Part shown: in pieces, positions 1 to 5,943 of the stretch | Position numbering within the stretch: position 1 is the stretch's first letter | How the letters are laid out: every line of letters starts with the position of its first letter | From: Geosporobacter sp040797825 | GTDB taxonomy: Bacteria > Bacillota > Clostridia > Peptostreptococcales > Thermotaleaceae | Assembly: GCA_040797825.1 (NCBI GenBank) | Contig: JBFNEZ010000187.1 | Coordinates: 1 to 7,556, forward strand | Length of the DNA stretch: 7,556 bases | Direction: 5' to 3' | The notes under the pieces: generated by a model | Database searches by the model: none | What the model saw: the letters and a program-made list of their open reading frames with translations, nothing else | What the model was told of the DNA's origin: nothing | Made by a program: the position numbers and the translations under genes

Positions 1-3
1 CTG

Positions 4-945
4 CTACAGCAGGGCTTTTTCTATCATCTTATTTTTTTCTTTCTCTAGGATCTGTTCCTTCTTTTTTGTCTCTACTAAAGATTTCTGAAGATGATGGAGT
101 ATTTTTTCAATTTGCTGACTCATTTCTTGCACAGTCTGTAAGGATTCTCCGATTTTTTGTTGGACAATAAAATCAGCAATGAGTCCATCAAAAAAACAAT
201 CGGCAAAGGTTGTAAATTCTCCAACTTCTATATGGAAATCCATAAAATTTTCTAAATCTGCTAGTTCTCTTCTAAATTGATACAGCATGGACTGTACCCC
301 ATTCATCTGAGCTCTCGCATCATTGATTCTGGAATGCTTCGCCATGGTTGTAATCAGGCCGCCTCCTAGGATGTCCCAGGTTCCCCAACCTCTCGCAGCC
401 TGGAGGGCCTCATCTACCTCCTGCAGTGAGCGCAATATCTCTATGCCTATGCTCTCAGTCTCTCTTAATTCTGTTGTCAAACTCTGCAAATGAGATTTTT
501 CTTCTGAAATGGCAATTAATGCTGCAGCAAAGTCTGGATCTGTTTTGAGTATCTCCAGTTTTCTATTCATCACCCGTTGATAGGTCAAATCCAGATGGCT
601 CATTTCTTGAATACGACTATCCAATTCAAAAATATAAGCATTTAAATTAGCAATGGCATGATTTACTTCGTCGTATTTCATCTTTAAAGCTAAAAACTCC
701 TGCCGTTCTTTCTCTAAGCAAGCTTCTTTATCCCCTAAAATACAATGAAAAAGATTCGTCAAAGACAATCCTTCTATTTTATCAACATCACGTTTTTCCT
801 TCTCCAAGGCTATCGAAAGGCTCTCTCTTTTGTCTTTAAGTTCCGATAGTTCTTTTTGTCCCTTATCTACTAATCTTTTTAGTCTCTCCCGCTCAAGAAG
901 TTTTTTCTTTATTTCTACTAAGTCCTCATGCATCTGCCTTAACAT
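4..945 (-). CDS. Hypothetical coiled-coil protein with GWGTWD block
   Basis: I do not recognise a named family for this 313-residue protein, and no enzyme motif is visible. It is highly charged and almost entirely helical. Heptad-like coiled coil is visible at about residues 1-56, 75-115, 145-185 and 260-310. The only clearly non-coiled segment is residues 186-200, GWGTWDILGGGLITT, which is glycine- and tryptophan-rich and followed by a helical stretch (AKHSRINDARAQ). It has the look of a conserved core. Residues 243-262 are hydrophobic and aromatic (TTFADCFFDG) and could pack against that core. There is no signal peptide or convincing membrane helix, so a cytoplasmic protein is likely. The ATG is well supported by TAGGAGGG about 7 bases upstream. 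A TATAAT lies at 995-1000 on the same strand, but I see no good -35 partner. The stop is inside the window, so the gene is complete. It appears to be a single-gene unit. Confidence 0.85.
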   Translation of the reverse strand: MLRQMHEDLVEIKKKLLERERLKRLVDKGQKELSELKDKRESLSIALEKEKRDVDKIEGLSLTNLFHCILGDKEACLEKERQEFLALKMKYDEVNHAIANLNAYIFELDSRIQEMSHLDLTYQRVMNRKLEILKTDPDFAAALIAISEEKSHLQSLTTELRETESIGIEILRSLQEVDEALQAARGWGTWDILGGGLITTMAKHSRINDARAQMNGVQSMLYQFRRELADLENFMDFHIEVGEFTTFADCFFDGLIADFIVQQKIGESLQTVQEMSQQIEKILHHLQKSLVETKKKEQILEKEKNKMIEKALL

Positions 946-1056
946 AAGAAATCCCTCCTATGGAAAACGACTCCATGCTTCAGTTTATATGGTTATTATA
1001 ACTTATAATCCTTCTCTCGATCTTATGCCTTCTATAAAACTTTTTTTTGCCCCCCT

Positions 1057-1087
1057 AAAAAGACAAGTTTCTGCACAAGCAGAAACT
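1057..1087 (-). terminator. Rho-independent terminator after the 169-aa gene
   Basis: A perfect 9-bp inverted repeat (AGTTTCTGC at 1066-1074, GCAGAAACT at 1079-1087) encloses a 4-base loop. Read on the minus strand it starts only 3 bases after the TAA stop of the upstream gene and is followed by TGTCTTTTT. The plus strand has no comparable T run, so it works for the minus strand only. It separates the 169-aa gene from the coiled-coil gene downstream. Confidence 0.8.
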
Positions 1088-1090
1088 CCT

Positions 1091-1600
1091 TTAACTTTGC
1101 AGCATTGCCATCATTTGTCTGGCTGTCTGGAAGGCTTTTTTAAACTCTATTCCCTTTTCCACCTGTAGGATTTCTAAAATATCTGTTACACTTTCTATAT
1201 CTTCCATGACTTTTTGTGGATGGGCTGTTCTATTTCTCAGGCGATGAACTCTATCATTTAGCAATAGCACTTTATCGATGTGTTCTCCACCTTTTCCTCG
1301 TATATAAGGTCTTACAGCCTCAAGGAGCCTAATAGGATTCCTTTCTTCTTCTGCTATCTGAGCTGTATAGAGATCCTCGTGACCATAATCGTTGTTGTTA
1401 TATCTGCTCAACCCATGGACAACGTCTACGATATTTTCTGTTTTCGTCAATGCTAGGCGATGTTGTGGATTAAAATAGGGTTTTACAGCTTTAAGCAGTG
1501 AGTTGATGCGGTAAAGTTCATCGGAAGAAAGCTTAACCTTTCCCTCTCTATTGACCATCATAAATAATAATAGAGGAAGTAAGATATTGTTTTGTAGCAT
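1091..1600 (-). CDS. Hypothetical helical protein with an internal duplication
   Basis: This 169-residue protein has no family I can name. It starts with a short hydrophobic stretch (residues 6-16, ILLPLLLFMMV), which could be a weak membrane or packing helix but is short for a full membrane span. The body contains two copies of one helical motif. LLKAVKPY at residues 35-42 and LLEAVRPY at 92-99 begin two 34-residue segments that align without gaps, with 11 identities by my count, including D..VH..L or D.VH.L-type ends. The second copy is followed by RNRTAHPQ and a C-terminal helix (KAFQTARQMMAMLQS). The ATG is preceded by GGAGGGATGAT, a good ribosome binding site. A terminator follows the stop directly, so this is probably a monocistronic unit. 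It is read away from the phospholipase gene across a 221-bp spacer. No catalytic residues are apparent; a structural or binding role is possible but unproven. Confidence 0.8.
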   Translation of the reverse strand: MLQNNILLPLLLFMMVNREGKVKLSSDELYRINSLLKAVKPYFNPQHRLALTKTENIVDVVHGLSRYNNNDYGHEDLYTAQIAEEERNPIRLLEAVRPYIRGKGGEHIDKVLLLNDRVHRLRNRTAHPQKVMEDIESVTDILEILQVEKGIEFKKAFQTARQMMAMLQS

Positions 1601-1642
1601 ATCATCCCTCCATTCATTCTCTTTTATCTGATTTTATCATCT

Positions 1643-1654
1643 TAGTATATACTA
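1643..1654. promoter_or_regulatory. 12-bp palindrome in the divergent spacer
   Basis: TAGTATATACTA is a perfect palindrome lying between the divergent 169-aa gene and the phospholipase gene. It contains TATACT on each strand, so it could hold -10 elements in either direction or be an operator. I could not find a convincing -35 box at normal spacing for either direction. On the minus strand, CATAGTATA overlaps its right half and resembles a sporulation sigma-K -10 (CATAnnnTA), with AC 17 bases upstream. This is suggestive only. Confidence 0.3.
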
Positions 1655-1687
1655 TGCGCCAAAGGAGGGACTGGTGTAAGAAAATCT

Positions 1688-1820
1688 TTTAAGGGGACTG
1701 TCAGTTATTTTTAGATTTCACATAAGATGATGGTAAATAGGTTTATTATCATGGATGATCACTATACAACTATCTTTTGTGTGAAGAATCAGCTCTTTCA
1801 ATAAAGGAGGTCCCCTTTAA
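1688..1820. repeat. MITE-like inverted-repeat segment or structured leader
   Basis: GGGGAC at 1693-1698 is matched by GTCCCC at 1810-1815. The 123-bp segment between these ends is flanked by TTTAA on both sides (1688-1692 and 1816-1820), which would fit a 5-bp target duplication. Inside, two more stems can form in plus-strand RNA: 1717-1727 with 1775-1785 (11 pairs, two G-U), and 1727-1737 with 1742-1752 (11 pairs, two G-U, 4-base loop). The G-U pairs favour folding on the plus strand, the sense strand of the phospholipase gene. No protein is encoded. Two readings are possible: a small non-autonomous mobile element that inserted before the gene, or a structured 5' leader. The outer stem ends at the last G of the ribosome binding site. 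Extra copies elsewhere in the genome would settle it. Confidence 0.4.
1804..1810 (+). promoter_or_regulatory. Ribosome binding site of the patatin-like gene
   Basis: AAGGAGG lies 11 bases before ATG 1822 and fixes that codon as the start, in place of the in-frame TTG at 1777, which has no such site. It could be partly masked: AAAGG (1803-1807) can pair with CCTTT (1814-1818), and the final G belongs to the GTCCCC arm of the surrounding inverted repeat. Confidence 0.75.
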
Positions 1821-1821
1821 A

Positions 1822-2661
1822 ATGAAAAAAATGATCTTTTTCCCTTTTAATTCCATTCTTAAAAACACAGCTTTTTTAAAGAAACCTATTGAAAAAGAAA
1901 AGATTGGTCTAGCCCTCAGCGGAGGCTCTCTGTGGGGTATTGCCCATATAGGCGTATTAAAAGCCCTTGAAGACAATCATATTCCCATCTCTTTTATCGC
2001 AGGCACCAGTGTAGGTGCGCTTATTGGCGCCCTCTATGCCGCAGGACTTTCTGCCTCAGAATTAGAGACATTGGCTATTTCTACCCAGTGGAAAGATATA
2101 TCCAAGCTCTCCCTTCCCTTCCGTGGATTACTCTCCAATGAACCTATGGAGCAGTATATTCATAAGCTCATTGGAGATATTACCTTTTCTGAGTTAAAAA
2201 TACCTTTTCAAGCTGTAGCAGCCGATCTCATCAGCGGAGAAGAAGTCATTCTGAAAAGAGGGAAATTGTCTACGGCTTTAAGAGCTACAACGGCCATTCC
2301 AGGTATCTATCAACCCGTTCAGATAGAAGACAAAACCCTAGTGGACGGTGGTATTGTCAACAATGTTCCTATATCCGTTACAAGAAATATGGGTTCCGAT
2401 TTAATTGTAGCCGTTAGTCTATCCTCTTCCTTAAATAATTGGATTCCTAAAAACAGTTTAGAAGTTATATTAAAATCCTACTCTATTATGCAGCAAAAAA
2501 TCGTTCGCAGAGAAATGGTTCATGCAGATATCTCCATTGATGTAGATATGACAGGCTGCAGCCCTATGGATTTTTCTAATGGAAAAACCGTCTACAACCG
2601 TGGTCTTAGTGCCGCCTTACTGGCTATCGATCAAATACAATCTATAAGGAAGAGAGCATAG
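1822..2661 (+). CDS. Patatin-like phospholipase family protein
   Basis: This is a predicted serine acyl hydrolase (lipid acyl esterase or phospholipase A type) using the patatin Ser-Asp dyad. With the ATG at 1822 it has 279 residues, typical of short bacterial single-domain members. Motifs are in the expected order: the oxyanion loop GGSLWG (34-39) followed by AHIGVLKAL, the nucleophile elbow GTSVG (61-65, Ser63), ATTAIPGIYQP (155-165), and DGG (175-177, Asp175) followed by IVNNVP. The dyad is intact, so activity is plausible, but the substrate cannot be told from sequence. The oxyanion loop has Trp where many relatives have Arg or Lys. There is no clear signal peptide; the N-terminus (MKKMIFFPF) is basic and then hydrophobic, so a cytoplasmic or membrane-associated location is likely. 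It is the only plus-strand gene here. Its 3' end overlaps the facing dehydrogenase gene by 20 bp, and no terminator is visible between them. Confidence 0.9.
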   Translation: MKKMIFFPFNSILKNTAFLKKPIEKEKIGLALSGGSLWGIAHIGVLKALEDNHIPISFIAGTSVGALIGALYAAGLSASELETLAISTQWKDISKLSLPFRGLLSNEPMEQYIHKLIGDITFSELKIPFQAVAADLISGEEVILKRGKLSTALRATTAIPGIYQPVQIEDKTLVDGGIVNNVPISVTRNMGSDLIVAVSLSSSLNNWIPKNSLEVILKSYSIMQQKIVRREMVHADISIDVDMTGCSPMDFSNGKTVYNRGLSAALLAIDQIQSIRKRA

Positions 2662-4246
2662 GTCCATATTTTCCGATCACCTTTTCTGCTGCCTTTAACC
2701 CGTCCACAGCGGCAGATACAATTCCGCCAGCGTAGCCTCCTCCTTCTCCGATGGGATACAAACCAGCAGCACCAATACTCTCCATCGTTTCTTGGTGGCG
2801 TTCAATACGTACAGGAGCTGAACTTCTTGTTTCTACTCCTGTCATGAGGGCATCCTCCAATGCAAATCCCTTTATTTTTTTATCAAAATGGGGAATGGCT
2901 TCTTTCATGGAATCTATTACAAATTTAGGAAGACAGTCTTGTAAGTCCGTAGGCTGTACTCCTGGAAGATAGGAGGGCTTTACAGTACCTATATTCTTGC
3001 TGGGTTTACCTGAAATGAAATCTCCTACTTTCTGTACGGGAGCATGATAATTTCTCCCACCTAGTTCAAAGGCAGCTCTTTCCCATTTTCTTTGAAATTC
3101 TACTCCCTGTAAGGGATGCTTCCCTCCAAAATCCTCTGTATTTACCTGTACCAATAGGGCACTATTGGCATTTTCTTTATCTCGTGCATATTCACTCATA
3201 CCATTGGTCACAACCATCCCTTCTTCCGAAGAGGCCCCTACAACCATCCCACCAGGACACATACAAAAAGTATATACGGCTCGTCCTTTTGTACTTTGAT
3301 AGGTAAGTCGATAATCAGCAGCCCCTAACCGTGGATGGGATGCATACTTCCCATATTGAGATTCATTGATAATTGACTGGGGATGCTCAATACGTACGCC
3401 TATTGAAAAGGGTTTTTGACGAAGATAAACCCCCCGTTCATAAAGCATGGCATAGGTATCCCTTGCACTGTGGCCAATGGCTAAAATCACATTATCGGTT
3501 TTAATCCATTTTTCTCCATTAACTTCAACCCCAATAATTTTCTTATTTTCAATCCTCAGATCGGTGATTTTGCTCTCAAAATGAATTTCTCCACCCAATG
3601 ATTCAATTTTCTCTCGAATGTTTTTTACAACCTTCTTAAGAATATCTGTTCCGATATGGGGTTTAAAAGAATATATAATTTCCTCAGGAGCTCCCGCTTC
3701 AACAAATTCTTTTAATATCTTACGGACACGAATATCCTTAATACGAGTAGTTAACTTTCCATCAGAAAAGGTGCCTGCCCCTCCTTCACCAAACTGAACG
3801 TTGGACTCACTGCGGAAAACTCCTGTTTTCCAGAAGGCTTCCACATCCTTGCTTCTGGCCTCCACATCCTTTCCTCGCTCAAACACAAGGGGCTTGTATC
3901 CCCGTTGGGCCAATAATAGTGCTGCAAATATCCCCGCAGGACCGGTACCAATCACTACAGGCCGATGGTCCATTGCTTCTCCACCAGAGGGAATTTCTAT
4001 GTATTCAAGGCATGGGGTTTTCTGGAGTCCCCTATTTTTTTTTAAAACCTGAGTTTCATTTTTAACTTGAACGTCAACTGTATAAACAAATTGAATGGTG
4101 TCTCCTTTTCTAGCATCTATGGATTCCTTAAATATCTCATAGGATAACAGTTCCTGTGGTTGTATTTTAAGCTTTTTAATAAGTTTCTCTGTTATTTTTT
4201 CCATATCTTCATCTATAGATAATTTTACTTCATTGACCCGGATCAT
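2642..4246 (-). CDS. FAD-dependent dehydrogenase, COG2509 type
   Basis: This is a predicted flavoprotein oxidoreductase of the NAD(P)/FAD-dependent COG2509 group, whose physiological substrate is generally unknown. Its 534 residues are about the usual length. Residues 1-70 form the small N-terminal domain typical of this group. A Rossmann FAD-binding motif follows (VVIGTGPAG, GxGxxG at 100-105, with acidic E123 at the end of the second strand). Next come GEGGAGTFSDGKL (153-165), the second dinucleotide-fold signature ILAIGHSARDT (254-263), a CMCPGG segment (328-333) and the C-terminal FAD-contacting YPIGEGGGYAGGI (497-509). No signal peptide is present, so it is cytoplasmic. The ATG follows GAGGGGAG at good spacing, and a TTGTAT/TATAAT promoter lies just upstream. 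It is probably monocistronic: the transporter gene upstream has its own terminator. The 3' end overlaps the facing phospholipase gene by 20 bp. Confidence 0.92.
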   Translation of the reverse strand: MIRVNEVKLSIDEDMEKITEKLIKKLKIQPQELLSYEIFKESIDARKGDTIQFVYTVDVQVKNETQVLKKNRGLQKTPCLEYIEIPSGGEAMDHRPVVIGTGPAGIFAALLLAQRGYKPLVFERGKDVEARSKDVEAFWKTGVFRSESNVQFGEGGAGTFSDGKLTTRIKDIRVRKILKEFVEAGAPEEIIYSFKPHIGTDILKKVVKNIREKIESLGGEIHFESKITDLRIENKKIIGVEVNGEKWIKTDNVILAIGHSARDTYAMLYERGVYLRQKPFSIGVRIEHPQSIINESQYGKYASHPRLGAADYRLTYQSTKGRAVYTFCMCPGGMVVGASSEEGMVVTNGMSEYARDKENANSALLVQVNTEDFGGKHPLQGVEFQRKWERAAFELGGRNYHAPVQKVGDFISGKPSKNIGTVKPSYLPGVQPTDLQDCLPKFVIDSMKEAIPHFDKKIKGFALEDALMTGVETRSSAPVRIERHQETMESIGAAGLYPIGEGGGYAGGIVSAAVDGLKAAEKVIGKYGPMLSSL

Positions 4247-4283
4247 TTCTATTCTCCCCTCATTGTCATTATCATTCTATTAT

Positions 4284-4311
4284 ATTATAATGCTAGGTCC
4301 ACAATATACAA
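4284..4311 (-). promoter_or_regulatory. Predicted sigma-A promoter of the FAD dehydrogenase gene
   Basis: Read on the minus strand, TTGTAT (4306-4311) and a perfect TATAAT (4284-4289) are separated by 16 bases. A second, overlapping TATAAT follows at 4279-4284. Transcription would begin about 30 bases before the dehydrogenase ATG, and the terminator of the transporter gene lies just upstream, which fits an independent unit. Confidence 0.6.
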
Positions 4312-4357
4312 CTTTTATATTCATATATTATCTTTCTTTCACTAAAATTACAAACTC

Positions 4358-4392
4358 AATATAAAAGCAGCCTGGATATGCTCCAAACTGCT
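4358..4392 (-). terminator. Rho-independent terminator after the sodium symporter gene
   Basis: On the minus strand AGCAGTTTGGA (4392-4382) pairs with TCCAGGCTGCT (4376-4366), giving 11 pairs with two G-U and a 5-base loop. TTTATATT follows directly. An AATATA/TATATT flank can extend the stem. It begins 15 bases after the TAG stop of the symporter gene. Confidence 0.8.
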
Positions 4393-4407
4393 CTATATTT
4401 AGTATTA

Positions 4408-5751
4408 CTAGAATACTGATCGTATAAATACGATCAAAATAGCCACTGGTGCTACAAACCGAATGAGAAAGCTCCAAAAGGATGCCAATCCAAATCTTAC
4501 CCGTCCATGGTTTGTAGCCTCTGCGATAGCATTGTTCACGCCCCAAAACCATCCTACTACAAGGCATAGCATCAGGCCTCCCAAGGGGAGAAAAATATTG
4601 CTTGCAATAAAATCATAGGTATCGAAAAAACCCCGCTCTCCCAATACATGAATATTTGCCCATGGTCCATTGGACAAGGAAGCAGGAATGCCCATCAAAA
4701 AAATAATCAATGAAAGGAAGAAAGTAGTAATACCACGGCTCCACCGCCATTCATCCACCACATAGGCCACACACACCTCCAGCAAAGAAATAGATGAGGT
4801 TAGGGCAGCAAAAAGTACTAGTAGAAAGAATATAATGGCAAACAAGTTTCCCAAAGGCATTTGGGCGAAAACAGCAGGTAGGATAACAAACATAAGCCCT
4901 GGCCCTTGATCTGGCTCAAATCCGAAGGCAAAAACTGCGGGTAGAATAGCCAAGCCTGCCAATAAAGCAATTCCAGTATCTACCAAGGGTATCACCACAG
5001 AACTCTGAGGAATGTTGGCTTCTTTGCTAAGATAACTGCCATAGGTGATCATGGCTCCCATGCCTAGACTGAGGGAGAAAAAGACCTGCCCCAGCGCATT
5101 GAGAATAACTTCTATATTGATTTTTGAAAAATCTGGGGATAGTAGAAATCTCACACCTTCTCCTGCACCCTCAAAGGTCAGGGAACGCACAGCCAAAATG
5201 ATAATCATAATAAATAGGGCTGGCATCATGAATTTGCTTGCCTTTTCGATCCCGCCGCCAATTCCGCCGTACACAATAGCCAAGGTTAGTAGCATAAAAA
5301 TCCCATGATATACAATGGGTTCTACAGTCCCGGATACAAGGGCTCCAAACATATCTCCCAGCATTTTTGTGTCCGTAGTTTGTAGGGCACCCGTAAGGGC
5401 TCTTACTACATAACTGAGCACCCAGCCTCCCACCACACTATAGAAGGATAGAATCAAAAATCCAGACAAGACACCCAGTAATCCAACCCAAGTAAAAGCT
5501 CTGCTGATTCTCCGATAGGCGCCAATAGCATTTAGTTGAGTATGTCTGCCCAATACCAATTCAGCCAGCATCAATGTAAAACCTACTAAAAATAAGATGA
5601 TAAAATAAATCAATACAAAGGCGCCTCCCCCATTTTGTCCTGCCATATAGGGGAATTTCCACAGGTTCCCAAGTCCTACTGCTGAGCCTGCTGCTGCCAA
5701 TATAAAGCCAATTTTGGAACCCCATTGCTCCCGGTGTTGATGGCTAGCCAT
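4408..5751 (-). CDS. Sodium-dependent amino-acid symporter, SNF (LeuT/MhsT) family
   Basis: This is a predicted inner-membrane Na+-coupled symporter of the neurotransmitter:sodium symporter family, most likely taking up an amino acid. Its 447 residues and short C-terminus match bacterial members such as MhsT. The unwound first helix is clear: AAAGSAVGLGNLWKFPY (19-35), with A24, V25 and N29 at positions equivalent to LeuT A22, V23 and N27 of the substrate and sodium sites. Helix 6 reads GQVFFSLSLGMGAMITYGSY (221-240), very close to LeuT. Helix 8 reads FAALTSS (314-320), with T318 and S319 at the second sodium site. I count about 11 hydrophobic spans, the last ending almost at the C-terminus. 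The ATG follows AAAAAGGAGG. A 16-bp palindrome lies just before the ribosome binding site and could be an operator. Terminators lie on both sides, so it is transcribed alone. The exact substrate cannot be read from the sequence. Confidence 0.95.
   Translation of the reverse strand: MASHQHREQWGSKIGFILAAAGSAVGLGNLWKFPYMAGQNGGGAFVLIYFIILFLVGFTLMLAELVLGRHTQLNAIGAYRRISRAFTWVGLLGVLSGFLILSFYSVVGGWVLSYVVRALTGALQTTDTKMLGDMFGALVSGTVEPIVYHGIFMLLTLAIVYGGIGGGIEKASKFMMPALFIMIIILAVRSLTFEGAGEGVRFLLSPDFSKINIEVILNALGQVFFSLSLGMGAMITYGSYLSKEANIPQSSVVIPLVDTGIALLAGLAILPAVFAFGFEPDQGPGLMFVILPAVFAQMPLGNLFAIIFFLLVLFAALTSSISLLEVCVAYVVDEWRWSRGITTFFLSLIIFLMGIPASLSNGPWANIHVLGERGFFDTYDFIASNIFLPLGGLMLCLVVGWFWGVNNAIAEATNHGRVRFGLASFWSFLIRFVAPVAILIVFIRSVF
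4417..4436. repeat. Near-perfect inverted repeat at the 3' end of the symporter gene
   Basis: TGATCGTAT (4417-4425) and ATACGATCA (4428-4436) form a 9-bp inverted repeat with a 2-base centre, inside the last codons (LIVFIRS) of the symporter gene. No T run follows, so it is not a terminator itself. It may protect or fold the mRNA end, or be chance. Confidence 0.35.
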
Positions 5752-5768
5752 ACAATTTCCTCCTTTTT

Positions 5769-5784
5769 GTATTTTATAAAATAC
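5769..5784. promoter_or_regulatory. 16-bp perfect palindrome before the symporter gene
   Basis: GTATTTTATAAAATAC is its own reverse complement. It sits in the 5' leader of the symporter gene, about 5 bases upstream of the AAGGAGG site. The position suits a repressor operator acting on a transcript start or on elongation. It is not a good match to the CodY box (AATTTTCWGAAAATT), because the two half-sites are one base too close. The regulator is unknown. Confidence 0.4.
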
Positions 5785-5859
5785 TTTTGCGTAGTCTTTT
5801 TCCTTTTTTAGACATCCAAAAGGTCATGCATAATGAAATTTTATGTAAAAATCAAGCCA

Positions 5860-5889
5860 ATTATACAAAAAGTAATCTTGGTATTTAAA
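5860..5889 (-). promoter_or_regulatory. Possible promoter of the symporter gene
   Basis: On the minus strand a perfect TATAAT lies at 5860-5865. The best -35 candidate is TTTAAA at 5884-5889 with an 18-base spacer, only a 4 of 6 match, and it falls inside the base of the upstream terminator stem. A start here would give a leader of about 100 bases containing the 16-bp palindrome. Confidence 0.4.
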
Positions 5890-5934
5890 GAAAAAGAACA
5901 GCTGACGCTCACACAACTGCTCTTTTCTTTAAAT
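5883..5934 (-). terminator. Long hairpin terminator of the lemA-TPM operon
   Basis: The arms at 5914-5934 and 5883-5904 form about 21 pairs on the minus strand with one bulged T and a 9-base loop. The core is GAGCAGTTG with CAGCTGTTC (two G-U pairs). The outer part is A-rich on the 5' side and TTTTTCTTT on the 3' side, so the U tract doubles as the stem base. It starts 9 bases after the stop of the TPM-domain gene. Because both sides are A/T runs it could also stop plus-strand transcription. Confidence 0.8.
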
Positions 5935-5943
5935 GGACAATGC

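Noticed and set aside
830..1168. Plus-strand open frame of 112 codons
   Set aside because: It lies antisense across the ends of two better-supported minus-strand genes and the spacer between them, has no ribosome binding site, and its composition is that of a reversed lysine- and glutamate-rich gene.
1661..1679. Small leader peptide after AAAGGAGG (GTG TAA)
   Set aside because: The frame stops after one codon; it is more likely a chance ribosome-binding-like sequence, though it echoes the real site at 1803.
1777..1821. N-terminal extension of the phospholipase from TTG 1777
   Set aside because: There is no ribosome binding site before the TTG, the stretch lies in the structured segment, and ATG 1822 has AAGGAGG upstream.
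4247..4290. Fur-box-like AATGATAATGACAATG before the dehydrogenase gene
   Set aside because: Only the first half matches TGATAAT; the second half fits about 4 of 7 bases, and AT-rich spacer DNA gives such matches easily.
5752..5880. T-box or other amino-acid riboswitch in the symporter leader
   Set aside because: There is no T-box sequence or antiterminator and terminator pair in the leader; only the short palindrome stands out.
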